Below, piece by piece: positions 23,940-34,557 of a stretch of DNA of 37,782 nucleotides (the first letter of the stretch is position 1; the number at the start of each line of letters is the position of its first letter). The DNA lies in assembly GCA_949290705.1 (NCBI GenBank), contig CASESI010000001.1, positions 1 to 37,782 on the forward strand, read 5' to 3'. Made by a program: the position numbers and the translations under genes. The notes beneath the pieces are model-generated. The model saw only the letters and a list, made by a program, of their open reading frames with translations, made no database searches and was not told the origin of the DNA. The stretch comes from an uncultured Holosporaceae bacterium. Its GTDB lineage: Bacteria; Pseudomonadota; Alphaproteobacteria; UBA3830; CASESI01.

Positions 23940-24812
23940 CTATACTGCCTCAGCTCCAGAAATAACCTCGATCAACTCATTCGTAATCATCGATTGACGT
24001 TTCTTGTTATATTCAAGATTCAAAGCCTTTATCATTTCATCTGCATTCTTTTTTGCACCATCCATTGCAACCATTCTTGTAGAATGTTCACTTGCAAGGC
24101 TGTTCACAAGCGCACTGTACAGATAAGAAGTGATATAATTTTTAATCACCAACTTCAACACAGCATCTTTTTTACCGTAAACTTCCGTTATTTGATGATC
24201 ATTGCCGCCAGATTCCAATGAATTAAACAAAGGAATAAGCCTTTTGAATTTTAACTCATTTTTCACAGCGGAAAAAAATTCATTGTACAGCAAATATACA
24301 CCGTCGAAAGTGCCATCGTCAAACCTTTTCACCAAATACCTGCTTAATGTCGAGACATCCCCCAAAGTGACCTGTTTTTCAACGTTATCAAGATATTTTA
24401 TTTGTTGCTTTGGTATGAAAGTTTCAAGCATTGGCTTCAATTTTCTTCCAATACAAAAGCAGGAAACCTTGACGTCATTTTTTTGGAAATCTATGATTTT
24501 CTCACGTAACACTTTTGACATGTTCATGTTGTAACTTCCGCAAAGTCCTTTCGCAGCAGAATATACCAAAATTAAAACAGATTTTTCTTTCCTTTCAGAG
24601 TGCAAAAGTTCAGGTTCAATAAAGGCCTCATCCCTATTCTGAATGTATCCTAAAAGAGATTGCTCGAGATTTAAAGGATAATCTTTTGATTCATTGACTT
24701 TCCTCTCAAGCTTCTTAAATTTTACACTCGATACGAGCTTCATAGCGGAAGTGATCTTTTGGATCGACTTCACGTTTTCAAGCCGCATTTTCAGTAATTT
24801 AAGCCCAGCCAT
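23940..24812 (-). CDS. atpG: ATP synthase F1 gamma subunit
   Basis: Central rotor shaft, 290 aa. The conserved N-terminal helix (LRNVKSIQKITSAMKLVSSVKFKK pattern: KMRLENVKSIQKITSAMKLV), the SAAKGLCGSYN segment and the C-terminal helix (RMVAMDGAKKNADEMIKALNLEYNKKRQSMITNELIEVISGAEA) are all clear. It starts 3 bp after the atpA stop, with its ribosome site AAGGAG inside the end of atpA, so the two are coupled. Confidence 0.96.
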   Translation of the reverse strand: MAGLKLLKMRLENVKSIQKITSAMKLVSSVKFKKLERKVNESKDYPLNLEQSLLGYIQNRDEAFIEPELLHSERKEKSVLILVYSAAKGLCGSYNMNMSKVLREKIIDFQKNDVKVSCFCIGRKLKPMLETFIPKQQIKYLDNVEKQVTLGDVSTLSRYLVKRFDDGTFDGVYLLYNEFFSAVKNELKFKRLIPLFNSLESGGNDHQITEVYGKKDAVLKLVIKNYITSYLYSALVNSLASEHSTRMVAMDGAKKNADEMIKALNLEYNKKRQSMITNELIEVISGAEAV

Positions 24813-24815
24813 GAA

Positions 24816-26348
<1,533 letters not shown>

Positions 26349-26351
26349 TTT

Positions 26352-26882
26352 TTAAACCTCGTTAAATTTTAAATTATCAAGCATACCTTGAAGTGAAAAA
26401 TCTAATACTTTTGCTTTATAGATTATTCTTATACCATAAATTAAATCAGGGTCAACATTAAATTTAAAGTATACCTTAAATTGTGAGATCCCTGATAATA
26501 ATTTTTCAATTTCCTGTTTTTCCTCAGCGGATAGCTCATTTGCTGTTTCAATTGTGATTTTTTCACTTTTGTCGTATCTATGCTTAAGTTCGAAAAATTC
26601 TTCGATAATCTCATCAGCAAGTTCAATACGATTATTTTCTATTAAAACGTTTAGAAAATTTTTTACAATATCGCAACTCTTTAAAAAATATTCAGAAGAG
26701 CGGAATTTTTGTACAGCAACTTCGGATGAATTCACGATTTTCAGCATTTGTTTAAAATCATCACCGAACAAAGAACTTATCAGTGTTAAGTCATCAAAGA
26801 CGTTGTCCAATTGATGAGATTCAACAGCAGCCTCAAAAAGTGATTCAGCGTACTTATTAACAATAAAATACTTATTAATCAT
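26352..26882 (-). CDS. atpH: ATP synthase F1 delta subunit (OSCP)
   Basis: Peripheral-stalk protein joining F1 to the b subunits, 176 aa. Typical N-terminus (NKYAESLFEAAVESHQLD), a long helical domain and the C-terminal block KVYFKFNVDPDLIYGIRIIYKAKVLDFSLQGMLDNLK, matching the family's DP.LIGG...... D.S...L..L pattern. First gene of the F1 unit. An AAAGGA lies directly against the ATG, closer than usual for a ribosome site. F0 genes are not in the window, as is usual for alphaproteobacteria. Confidence 0.93.
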   Translation of the reverse strand: MINKYFIVNKYAESLFEAAVESHQLDNVFDDLTLISSLFGDDFKQMLKIVNSSEVAVQKFRSSEYFLKSCDIVKNFLNVLIENNRIELADEIIEEFFELKHRYDKSEKITIETANELSAEEKQEIEKLLSGISQFKVYFKFNVDPDLIYGIRIIYKAKVLDFSLQGMLDNLKFNEV

Positions 26883-26914
26883 TCCTTTCTCAGTATCCTC
26901 TTAAAACATATCAC

Positions 26915-26940
26915 ATTATACTTGAATTTAATTAAAACAA
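26915..26940 (-). promoter_or_regulatory. possible promoter of the F1 operon
   Basis: On the minus strand a perfect TATAAT (26915-26920) lies about 33 nt before the atpH ATG. TTGTTT (26935-26940) is 14 bp further up, shorter than the ideal spacing. It overlaps the end of the upstream antiporter-like gene, so the F1 genes may be transcribed both from here and by read-through. Confidence 0.4.
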
Positions 26941-28259
26941 ATATAACTTAATAAAAAAAAGTACGGTAATAAAATACCTATACTCCAACCCATATAGCCA
27001 AAAAAAGATGGCATCCTGATTCCACGCTCTACGGCGATCGATCTTACCATAAAATTTGGAGCATTCCCAATATAGGTCATAGCACCAAAAAATACAGCGC
27101 CAATCGATATCGCAGAAAGTGTAACCGATAATTCATTCATTAAAATATTCGCATTACCTCCACCGAGGTTAAAGAATATTAAATACGTAGGTGCATTATC
27201 AAGGAATGATGATAACAAGCCTGTGGCAAAAAAGCACCTTAGTGGGTTTAGTGCATTTATATCTGAGGCCCAATCAAAGAGGCACACGAAAGCACCAGCA
27301 CTACCTTCTTGTAACATATAGGCAACCGGTATCAACGTTATAAATATCGCTATGAAAATCTCAGCCACTTCTTTCAGAGGAGAAAAACTGAAAGCGTTCA
27401 ACTTACGAATTTCTTTCGACGAAAATTTTAACGAAATTACGCCAATGACAACAAGAATCAAATCACGTGATAAAGCGCATAAATCAAATCTTATTCCGAA
27501 GGCGGATACTTCACCTTTCGAAACTATGCCAGAGATTATAACACAAAAAATTATAAAAGTCAAGCAAAAAATGTTAAAAAAACCATCAATTTTGAAAATA
27601 TTTTTCTTGACATCGTCATTCCAAGAACTTTTTTCAAAATTTTCCTTTTTTATTAAATAATTATCGATAAGGTAGAAAATTGTACATAATACAACTATTG
27701 TCGTTAAAACAATCAACCCTATGTGTTTCAAAGTCCAGAAAAAGTCAACCCCTTCTATAAAGCCCATCAAAAGGGGAGGGTCGCCAATAGGGGTAAAGCC
27801 TCCACCTATGTTTGCAACCAAGAATATGAAGAATATCACAATGTGAGTTACATTTTTTCTGTCTTTGTTAATGTTCAACAGAGGTCTTATGAATAGCATT
27901 GCTGCCCCAGTTGTTCCAATCCATCCTGCAAGCAATGACGAAATGAAAAGCATTGCGGTGTTGAGGAGAGGTGTTGCGGCTTTGTTCACGGAAATGTAAA
28001 TTCCCCCTGTCACGGTAAAGAGAGCGAACAGTAAAGATATCAATGGTACATAATGATGCAAAATAGAGTTTATGGATTCAGTCAAGAAAAATCCAAAACT
28101 GTAATTCATTGTCATTCCAACTCCAAGAATTGCAGGGAATATCAACAAAATCTTAAATGAGTGCTTTTCCCAAATTTCTTTCAAAAATAATGGTCCAAGC
28201 GCAATTGCCAAAAGTGTTAAAATAAATGGTACTGACCAAATTAATCCTAAACCGTGCAT
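26928..28259 (-). CDS. Na+/H+ antiporter-like permease (CitMHS_2/NhaD-type, ion transporter superfamily)
   Basis: 443-aa inner-membrane protein with roughly ten to twelve hydrophobic segments. The two reentrant-loop signatures of the ion transporter superfamily are visible: SLLAGWIGTTGAAMLFIRPLL with FLVANIGGGFTPIGDPPLLMGFIEGVDFFW in the first half, and LLSSFLDNAPTYLIFFNLGGG with ISIGAVFFGAMTYIGNAPNFMVRSIAVERGIRMPSFFGYM in the second. Bacterial relatives are annotated as sodium:proton antiporters; substrate is inference. It precedes the F1 genes by 45 bp on the same strand, so pH or sodium balance and ATP synthesis may be co-expressed. Ribosome site AAGGTG. Confidence 0.8.
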   Translation of the reverse strand: MHGLGLIWSVPFILTLLAIALGPLFLKEIWEKHSFKILLIFPAILGVGMTMNYSFGFFLTESINSILHHYVPLISLLFALFTVTGGIYISVNKAATPLLNTAMLFISSLLAGWIGTTGAAMLFIRPLLNINKDRKNVTHIVIFFIFLVANIGGGFTPIGDPPLLMGFIEGVDFFWTLKHIGLIVLTTIVVLCTIFYLIDNYLIKKENFEKSSWNDDVKKNIFKIDGFFNIFCLTFIIFCVIISGIVSKGEVSAFGIRFDLCALSRDLILVVIGVISLKFSSKEIRKLNAFSFSPLKEVAEIFIAIFITLIPVAYMLQEGSAGAFVCLFDWASDINALNPLRCFFATGLLSSFLDNAPTYLIFFNLGGGNANILMNELSVTLSAISIGAVFFGAMTYIGNAPNFMVRSIAVERGIRMPSFFGYMGWSIGILLPYFFLLSYICFN

Positions 28260-28314
28260 AATTCACCTTATGGTAATTTTACAAAAAAAATATAATTTTT
28301 TATTTAAAAAAGTA

Positions 28315-28344
28315 TTGATAATGAAAAATAATTTATGAGATAAT
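28315..28344 (+). promoter_or_regulatory. dps promoter
   Basis: TTGATA (28315-28320), 18-bp spacer, GATAAT (28339-28344). Predicted start near 28351, giving a 27-nt leader with AGGAG before the dps ATG. Confidence 0.5.
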
Positions 28345-28377
28345 TATAAGTCCAAGGTTTTGGTATAGGAGTTGAAA

Positions 28378-28806
28378 ATGAAGTTAGTGAAAGAATTAGA
28401 GAAGGTTTTATCTGATACTTATGCATTGTATTTGAAAACGCAAAATTATCATTGGAATATCGAAGGAAAGAGATTCCGTGAGCTGCATGCATATTTCGAG
28501 GATCAGTATAATGACCTGTTCAAAACTATTGATGAAGTTGCAGAATTGATACGTCAGCTTGGTCATAAAACGATTGGGACATTTGATGCTTTCAAAAGAT
28601 TAACCAAGATAAAAGATGCAAGAGAGAATATTTCGGATGAAGAAATGCTTAAAGATTTGCTTGCTGATCAAGGCGTTATAATGTCAACATTGTCTGAAGC
28701 ATTGAAAATTGCAGAAGAGATGAATGAAAGTGTTGTTGCAGATTTCCTTTGTGGAAGGTTGGCAGTGCACAAGAAAAATGCTTGGATGATGAAGAGCAGC
28801 TTATAA
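28378..28806 (+). CDS. dps: Dps-family ferritin-like iron-storage/DNA-protection protein
   Basis: 142 aa from the ATG at 28378, set by AGGAG (28367-28371). Dps dodecamers oxidise and store iron at inter-subunit sites and protect DNA from peroxide. The site residues are in place: TQNYHWNIEG (His25), ELHAYFEDQY (His37) and TIDEVAELIR (Asp52, Glu56). Four-helix length is normal. No extended basic N-terminal DNA-binding tail. Monocistronic, divergent from the antiporter-like gene, with its own promoter and a terminator at 28814. No OxyR or Fur site was recognised. Confidence 0.92.
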   Translation: MKLVKELEKVLSDTYALYLKTQNYHWNIEGKRFRELHAYFEDQYNDLFKTIDEVAELIRQLGHKTIGTFDAFKRLTKIKDARENISDEEMLKDLLADQGVIMSTLSEALKIAEEMNESVVADFLCGRLAVHKKNAWMMKSSL

Positions 28807-28813
28807 AATATTT

Positions 28814-28833
28814 ATCCACGAATTCTCGTGGAT
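28814..28833. terminator. bidirectional terminator between dps and rph
   Basis: ATCCACGA/TCGTGGAT, a perfect 8-bp stem (28814-28821 with 28826-28833) around a 4-nt loop. A short T run follows on the plus strand (ATTTTC) and an AAATATTTTATAA stretch on the minus. It lies between the convergent ends of dps and rph. Confidence 0.75.
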
Positions 28834-28841
28834 TTTCAATT

Positions 28842-29579
28842 TCAGATTTTTAATGATTCGATAGTTTTTTGTTGAAGTGCTGAGATTTCAGAGATTCCTT
28901 TTTCAGCAAGAGATAACATTTCAAGGAGTTCGCCTTTTTTGAAAGGATTTCCTTCGGACGTAGCCTGGATGTCGATTAACTCGCCAGTTCCAGAGATGAT
29001 AAAATTTGCATCTACGTCGGCATTGCTGTCTTCTTCGTATTTAAGATCGAGTAAAATTTGCCCATTAACGATTCCGCATGACACAGCAGCGACAGAATTT
29101 ATGATCGGTGATTCCTTGATAATTCCGTTTTTTAAAGCATTTTGTATGCACATGTAGAGCACAACATATCCTCCACAAATTGATGCAGTTCTTGTTCCAC
29201 CGTCAGCTTGGATCACATCACAGTCAATTATTATGCCATTCTCACCGAGTTTGGACATGTCAACAACCGCCCTTAATGATCGACCAATAAGTCTTTGAAT
29301 TTCAAGTGTTCTTCCAGTTTGCCCACCTTTTACAGCTTCACGTTGATTTCTGTCGTTTGTAGCTTTTGGAAGCATAGAATACTCCGCAGTGACCCATCCT
29401 TGGCCGGAATTTCTTAAAAACCCAGGAACATGACCAGCGTTAAATGTGGCATTGCATAAAACCTTTGTGTTTCCGAATGATACCAAGCAAGATCCATCTC
29501 TGTTATTTGTGAAGTTTGGGATAAAAGATACCTCCCTTAACTCATCATTTCGACGATTGTCGATTCTTAAATTGTCCAT
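28842..29579 (-). CDS. rph: ribonuclease PH
   Basis: Phosphorolytic 3'-5' exoribonuclease that trims tRNA 3' ends, 245 aa, hexameric. Conserved blocks: RIDNRRNDELREVSFIPNF, GQGWVTAEYSMLPKAT, RQ..G.....R-type QTGRTLEIQRLIGRSLRAVVD, the phosphate site, DCDVIQADGGTRTASICG, and D-V-D-A-N near SNADVDANFIISG. Length is normal. No Shine-Dalgarno precedes the ATG: a perfect extended -10 (TGGTATAAT) ends only 6 nt upstream, so the mRNA probably starts at the A of the start codon. Shares a divergent control region with polA. Confidence 0.96.
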   Translation of the reverse strand: MDNLRIDNRRNDELREVSFIPNFTNNRDGSCLVSFGNTKVLCNATFNAGHVPGFLRNSGQGWVTAEYSMLPKATNDRNQREAVKGGQTGRTLEIQRLIGRSLRAVVDMSKLGENGIIIDCDVIQADGGTRTASICGGYVVLYMCIQNALKNGIIKESPIINSVAAVSCGIVNGQILLDLKYEEDSNADVDANFIISGTGELIDIQATSEGNPFKKGELLEMLSLAEKGISEISALQQKTIESLKI

Positions 29580-29585
29580 GCCCGT

Positions 29586-29619
29586 ATTATACCAAGATGC
29601 GCAGTATTTTTGGTATAAT
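29586..29619. promoter_or_regulatory. mirror-image divergent promoters of rph and polA
   Basis: ATTATACCAA (29586-29595) and TTGGTATAAT (29610-29619) form a perfect 10-bp inverted repeat with a 14-bp centre. Each arm is an extended -10 (TGGTATAAT), one facing rph on the minus strand and one facing polA on the plus. The -35 zone of each falls on the -10 of the other. Predicted starts: about 29579 (the A of the rph ATG) and about 29626 (31-nt polA leader). Confidence 0.7.
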
Positions 29620-29656
29620 TTTGTATATTATGTTAAAATAGAAGAGATGTTTTTTT

Positions 29657-32080
29657 ATGCAAAAGTTAGTATTAATTGACGGATCGGGTTTCATATACCG
29701 TTCTTTTTATGCTCTTCCACCTTTGAAAAGATCAGATGGGCTTCCAATTGGGGCAGCGTTTGGTTTTACAAATATGCTGATCTCTATTTTGATTAATAAT
29801 TCGTTCCAATATTTAGCTATTGTTTTTGATAAGGGAAAGCATAATTTCCGCCATGATATGTACAGTGTATATAAGCAAACAAGAAGGGAAACACCAGAGG
29901 ATCTTATACCGCAATTTGAGATTATAAGGAAGGCTTGTGATGCGTTTAATATAGACTATCTTGAGCATGAAGAATTTGAAGCTGATGACATTATTGCCTC
30001 TTATGCAAAATTTGGGATAGAGAATGATTATAATGTGAAGGTTATTTCAGGCGATAAAGATTTGGTGCAGCTTTTATCCATTGGGGCAGAGGTATATGAT
30101 CCAATGAAGTCAAAACCTGTGGATGAACTTTCTGTTTATGAGAAATATGGAATAAAACCAAATTTAATGCGGGATTTTCTTGCACTTGCCGGGGATACTT
30201 CAGATAATGTTCCAGGTGTTAAAGGTGTTGGTCCAAAAACCGCGGCGACGCTTTTAAACACGTATGGAAGTGTTGATGGAATTTATGAGAATATTGAAAA
30301 AATTACACAGAAAAAGTTGAAGGAGAATCTTTTAAATTCTAGGTCAGATGCCTTTTTGTCTAGGGATTTGGTAAGTCTTAATTATGATGCACCACGGGAC
30401 AAAACTATTGAAGAGCTTTGTCTTAAAGATCTTGATAATTTAAAAATTAAAAATTTTCTAGAGGAGTACGAGTTTTATTCACTTTTAAAAAAGATCAGTA
30501 GTTTAAAATTCAAGGATCAGGGGAAGGTTGAGAAATTACAGCTTACAACTTTCGATAATATATATCGTGATGCGATAAAGTGTGGATATGCAATTATTGA
30601 TAAAAATGTTATAAAAACTGAATCAATGATTTCGAAAGTGATAGAAGAGAAAGATTATGATAACGTGATTCCATTATTGAATAACGAAAAAGTTCTTAAA
30701 ATTACGGATGATTCCAAAAGGTTGTGGCATATAACGAAATCTCTTAAAAATTGTGATGATCTAAAAATTATGAGTTTTATGCTCTATTCAACGAAGGAGC
30801 TTGGTGAGATTACTTTAGATTTTTACAACAATGTCAAGAGAGTACTTGAAGAGGCAAATCTTACGAAATGTTATGAAAAATTAGAAAAAAGATTTTTGAA
30901 AGTTATTGCCGAAATTGAAGAGAGAGGGATAAAGACAGATGTGGAGATTTTAAGACAACTTAAGGTAAGATTTTCTGAAAAATTATCGCAAATCGAGGAT
31001 ACAATTTATGAGATAGCTGGGAAAAAATTCAACCTTGGGTCGACTAAACAACTTGGTGAAGTGTTATTTGTTGATCTTAAAATTCCCCCTTTAAAGATGA
31101 GTAAAAAAAGTGGAAATTTCACAACGGATCAATCGGTATTAGAAGAACTTTCAATGAATGGGTATGATATTGCTGATCATATTCTTGAATGGAGGCAACT
31201 TTCGAAATTAATTTCAACATATACAGATTCTTTGATAGAGAAAGTGCACAAGGAAACAGGAAGAATATATACTACGTTTAATGTGGCAGGAACTCTGACT
31301 GGAAGACTTTCTTCAGCCGATCCGAATTTGCAAAATATTCCAATAAAAACAAATGAAGGGAAGCTTATCAGAAGTGCTTTTGTGACGGATGAAGGTAAGA
31401 AGTTAATTTCGTGTGATTATTCCCAGATTGAATTGAGGGTTCTTGCCCATGTGACGGGTGCAAAATTTTTAACCCAGGCATTTAAGGATGGCAAAGATAT
31501 TCACAAAATGACAGCTGCAAAAATTTTTCATGTTGATGAGGAGGCTGTTACAGATGATTTGCGTAGGAAAGCAAAAGCTATTAATTTTGGAATTATTTAT
31601 GGAATGCAATCTTTTGGCCTTTCTAAAAGAGTAAATATGTCTTTTTTTGAATCGAGTGAGTTTATCAAAAATTATTTTGCTTTGAATCCGGAGATTTACG
31701 ATTATATGGAGAATATAAAAAAATATGCTCGTGAAAATGGATTTGTAAAGACTGTACTTGGGCGTAGATGTGTTATTCAGAATATAGATGCCAAAAATTA
31801 TGCTTTAAGAAAGTTCGCAGAACGGCAGGCGATTAATGCACCTATACAGGGAAGCAGTGCTGACATTATAAAAACTGCTATGGTGAATATTGCCAATGAC
31901 AGTAACATTACTGCCAGAATGATTCTTCAGATTCACGATGAGTTAGTGTTTGAGGTTAATGCTGAGGATGTTGAGTCACAAAAAGAGAAAATAATAAAGA
32001 TTATGGAGGATATAGATTTTGTTTCTATTCCTTTGGAAGTTAATGCTAAAATTGGTAATAGCTTGGCCGAAATACATTGA
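29657..32080 (+). CDS. polA: DNA polymerase I with vestigial proofreading domain
   Basis: Repair and Okazaki-fragment polymerase, 807 aa. The 5' nuclease domain (1-280) is intact: LVLIDGSGFIYRSFYALPPL, FEADDIIASYAK, VISGDKDLVQLL, LAGDTSDNVPGVKGVGPKTAATLL. The polymerase domain has motif A SCDYSQIELRVLAHV (Asp587), motif B RRKAKAINFGIIYGM and motif C QIHDELVFEV (Asp761). The segment between (about 285-420) is short and lacks the DTET metal-binding motif of the 3'-5' exonuclease, so proofreading is probably absent, as in Taq. E. coli Pol I is 928 aa. Its promoter is shared back-to-back with rph. Stop overlaps the ribosome site of murD. Confidence 0.96.
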   Translation: MQKLVLIDGSGFIYRSFYALPPLKRSDGLPIGAAFGFTNMLISILINNSFQYLAIVFDKGKHNFRHDMYSVYKQTRRETPEDLIPQFEIIRKACDAFNIDYLEHEEFEADDIIASYAKFGIENDYNVKVISGDKDLVQLLSIGAEVYDPMKSKPVDELSVYEKYGIKPNLMRDFLALAGDTSDNVPGVKGVGPKTAATLLNTYGSVDGIYENIEKITQKKLKENLLNSRSDAFLSRDLVSLNYDAPRDKTIEELCLKDLDNLKIKNFLEEYEFYSLLKKISSLKFKDQGKVEKLQLTTFDNIYRDAIKCGYAIIDKNVIKTESMISKVIEEKDYDNVIPLLNNEKVLKITDDSKRLWHITKSLKNCDDLKIMSFMLYSTKELGEITLDFYNNVKRVLEEANLTKCYEKLEKRFLKVIAEIEERGIKTDVEILRQLKVRFSEKLSQIEDTIYEIAGKKFNLGSTKQLGEVLFVDLKIPPLKMSKKSGNFTTDQSVLEELSMNGYDIADHILEWRQLSKLISTYTDSLIEKVHKETGRIYTTFNVAGTLTGRLSSADPNLQNIPIKTNEGKLIRSAFVTDEGKKLISCDYSQIELRVLAHVTGAKFLTQAFKDGKDIHKMTAAKIFHVDEEAVTDDLRRKAKAINFGIIYGMQSFGLSKRVNMSFFESSEFIKNYFALNPEIYDYMENIKKYARENGFVKTVLGRRCVIQNIDAKNYALRKFAERQAINAPIQGSSADIIKTAMVNIANDSNITARMILQIHDELVFEVNAEDVESQKEKIIKIMEDIDFVSIPLEVNAKIGNSLAEIH

Positions 32081-32091
32081 GGAGAATTCAG

Positions 32092-33399
32092 ATGAAAAAC
32101 ATATTGATAATAGGATATGGGATTACAGGACAATCTTTTAGGAGATTTTTTAGCGATTCTGAAATAAGGATTTTTATATACGACGATAATAAACCAGAGG
32201 TAAGTGTAAGTAAGACTTTTGACTTTTCAAAAATTGATCTTGCTTTGTTGAGTGCCGGGATTCCAAAAGATCATGAACTTTTGAAAAAATTACATGAGTT
32301 AAAAATAAGGATTATAAGTGACCTCGATTTATTTTTTGAGTTGAAAGATAAAAAAACAAAAACGATTGGTGTTACTGGGACAAATGGAAAATCAACAACT
32401 ACGGCTTTAATTACAAAAGTTTTACAATCCAATGGTTTTCGTGCTATTGCTTGTGGAAATTTTGGTATTCCTTTGATGGATGTTGTTGATAAGGATACTG
32501 ATTTTTTCGTGATAGAACTTTCATCTTACGAACTTGAATCAAATGATAAGTATAAATTAGATTATGGATGTTTGTTGAATATTACTCCTGATCATATTTC
32601 TCACCATGGAACCTTTGAAAAGTATAAAGATGAGAAGATGAAGATTTTAACTAACTCAGAAAAAGCTGTTTTGGTGCAGATGACAGACGCTACGAAATCT
32701 ATTGAAGCGAAATTGTTTAAATTTGTAGATGTTGTGAGAGATAAGGATTTTAAAGATGATCTTGAGGAAGAGCTTGGTAATCGGAAAATATATTATTGGG
32801 ATGAGAAGATTCTAAAACTTCGAGGAAAAGGTGAAGATAAAGTTGTATTTGATGCGTCAAAGTTGAAGTATTTATCGTTTAATACGAATAAGGAAAATAT
32901 AGCTGCCGTTTTTGCAGTAACATCTAATTTTGGGATTGATGATTCAGATGTGTGCCCGGTTATAGAAAATTTCAAGAATCTTCCACACAGGCAAGAGATT
33001 GTATATGATAAAGTTGGGATCAAAATAGTTAATGATAGTAAAGCTACAAATCTTGATGCGACTTTGAAGTCGTTGGAAAATTTTGATGGTAATGTTCATT
33101 TGATTTTGGGTGGGCTTTCAAAGGGTGATGATTTTTCAAGATTAAATTCTTTTGGTGGAAAAATAAAAAAAATATATACATACGGTAAGGATGGTTTTGA
33201 TATAGCTTCTTCAATTAAAGGAATAGATGTTGATGTTTTTGATACACTTGAGGATGTAATAAAATCAGTAAAGTTGGAGAAAGGAGATGTGTTACTTTTG
33301 GCTCCTGCTTGTGCAAGTTTTGATCAGTTTAAAAGTTTTGAAGATAGGGGGGAGCAATTTAAATCGCTTGTTAATAAGTATTTAATTAAATTCAGGTAG
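32092..33399 (+). CDS. murD: UDP-N-acetylmuramoylalanine--D-glutamate ligase
   Basis: Adds D-glutamate to UDP-MurNAc-L-Ala in peptidoglycan synthesis, cytoplasmic, ATP-dependent. 435 aa from the ATG at 32092. N-terminal Rossmann-like domain (ILIIGYGITGQSF), Mur ligase P-loop GVTGTNGKSTTTAL (93-106), ELSSYELE, NITPDHISHHGTFEKYKDEK, LPHRQEIVYDKVGIKIVNDSKATNLDAT and LILGGLSKGDDF are all present. GAGGAG (32079-32084) overlaps the polA stop and sets the start. Followed 42 bp later by ftsW, a remnant of the division/cell-wall cluster order. Confidence 0.95.
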   Translation: MKNILIIGYGITGQSFRRFFSDSEIRIFIYDDNKPEVSVSKTFDFSKIDLALLSAGIPKDHELLKKLHELKIRIISDLDLFFELKDKKTKTIGVTGTNGKSTTTALITKVLQSNGFRAIACGNFGIPLMDVVDKDTDFFVIELSSYELESNDKYKLDYGCLLNITPDHISHHGTFEKYKDEKMKILTNSEKAVLVQMTDATKSIEAKLFKFVDVVRDKDFKDDLEEELGNRKIYYWDEKILKLRGKGEDKVVFDASKLKYLSFNTNKENIAAVFAVTSNFGIDDSDVCPVIENFKNLPHRQEIVYDKVGIKIVNDSKATNLDATLKSLENFDGNVHLILGGLSKGDDFSRLNSFGGKIKKIYTYGKDGFDIASSIKGIDVDVFDTLEDVIKSVKLEKGDVLLLAPACASFDQFKSFEDRGEQFKSLVNKYLIKFR

Positions 33400-33441
33400 A
33401 ATGTAGTATAAAATGTACAGATAAATTATTCGGAATGATTT

Positions 33442-34557
33442 ATGTATTTTAACAGAAGCGACAGAACACTGCTTGGCAATTGGTTTTGGTGTGTTGATAA
33501 GTGGCTTTTGTTTGCATTTTTGATGCTTATTTTTCTGGGGACGTTTTTTATTTTTTCTGCTACACCAGAAGTTGCAAGTACGATAGGTGTTGAAAAATTT
33601 TTCTTTATAAAAAAACATTTTTTGTATTTAATTCCGTGCATATTAACTATGATTTTTCTCTCTGCACTAGAGCAAAGGACTGTGCGTAGGATATGTTTTG
33701 GATTGTTTGTTGTAAGTTTTATTTTGTTGATTTTTGTTCCACTTTTAGGGGCCGAAATAAAAGGTGCAAAGAGGTGGATTAATTTATTTTTCTTTTCTAT
33801 CCAACCGTCAGAGTTATTGAAATTTTCTTTTATGGTTTTTTCTGCATGGTTGTTATTTAAAGACGAGGAGAGGACAGATTTTTTAGGTAAAGAGGCATGC
33901 TATGTGGTGTGTTTTTCGATCCTTGGCTTGTTATTGCTGCAACCTGATCTGGGGATGAGTTTTTTAGTATTTTCTGGTTGGTTTGCACAGGTGTTTGTTG
34001 TTGGCATGAATTGGATTGTGCTTATACTTTTAGTGCTTTTGGGAATTTTTTCAGTCATAGGGTGCTATTTTCTTTTTCCACATTTCATGATGCGTGTTGA
34101 TAAATTTTTCAGTACATCGGAGAGTTATCAGATAAAAAAATCTTTGCAATCTTTTGCACACGGAGGATTTTTTGGTGTTGGACCAGGTGAGGGAACGATT
34201 AAGAGGTTTTTACCTGATGCTCATTCGGATTTTATTTTTTCTGTGATAGGTGAGGAATTTGGTACATTTGTTTGTGTGATGATTTTGTTGCTGTTTATTT
34301 TTATTATTTTTAGAGTTTTTTATATAGCTTTAAAATCGGAAGATTCATTCATTATGTACTCTCTTATAGGGGTGACTGTGATATTTGCAATGCAGGTTAT
34401 TATTAACGTTGCGTCGGCTATAAATTTGATGCCTACAAAAGGTATGACATTACCATTTATAAGTTATGGCGGATCATCGTATTTTTCTATAAGTTTGTAC
34501 GCAGGAATTGTGCTTTGTTTTACAAAAAAAACAATAAATTATAATAAATTTTATTGA
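33442..34557 (+). CDS. ftsW: septal peptidoglycan polymerase FtsW
   Basis: SEDS-family glycosyltransferase of the divisome, 371 aa with about ten membrane segments. Signature parts: GAEIKGAKRWINLFFFSIQPSELLKF, LQPDLGMSFLVFSGWFAQVFVVG, GVGPGEGTIKRFLPDAHSDFIFSVIGEEFG (the catalytic Asp in HSDF is Asp263) and the C-terminal GMTLPFISYGGSSYFS. Placement directly after murD and the G.G.G..K..LP.AHSDF form favour FtsW over RodA. The ribosome site is weak (GGAATG). Its 3' end overlaps the convergent gene at 34551 by 7 bp. Confidence 0.93.
   Translation: MYFNRSDRTLLGNWFWCVDKWLLFAFLMLIFLGTFFIFSATPEVASTIGVEKFFFIKKHFLYLIPCILTMIFLSALEQRTVRRICFGLFVVSFILLIFVPLLGAEIKGAKRWINLFFFSIQPSELLKFSFMVFSAWLLFKDEERTDFLGKEACYVVCFSILGLLLLQPDLGMSFLVFSGWFAQVFVVGMNWIVLILLVLLGIFSVIGCYFLFPHFMMRVDKFFSTSESYQIKKSLQSFAHGGFFGVGPGEGTIKRFLPDAHSDFIFSVIGEEFGTFVCVMILLLFIFIIFRVFYIALKSEDSFIMYSLIGVTVIFAMQVIINVASAINLMPTKGMTLPFISYGGSSYFSISLYAGIVLCFTKKTINYNKFY

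Noticed and set aside
29414-29679. Plus-strand frame across the rph start and polA promoter
   Set aside because: It would run through both divergent promoters and lies opposite the conserved rph N-terminus.
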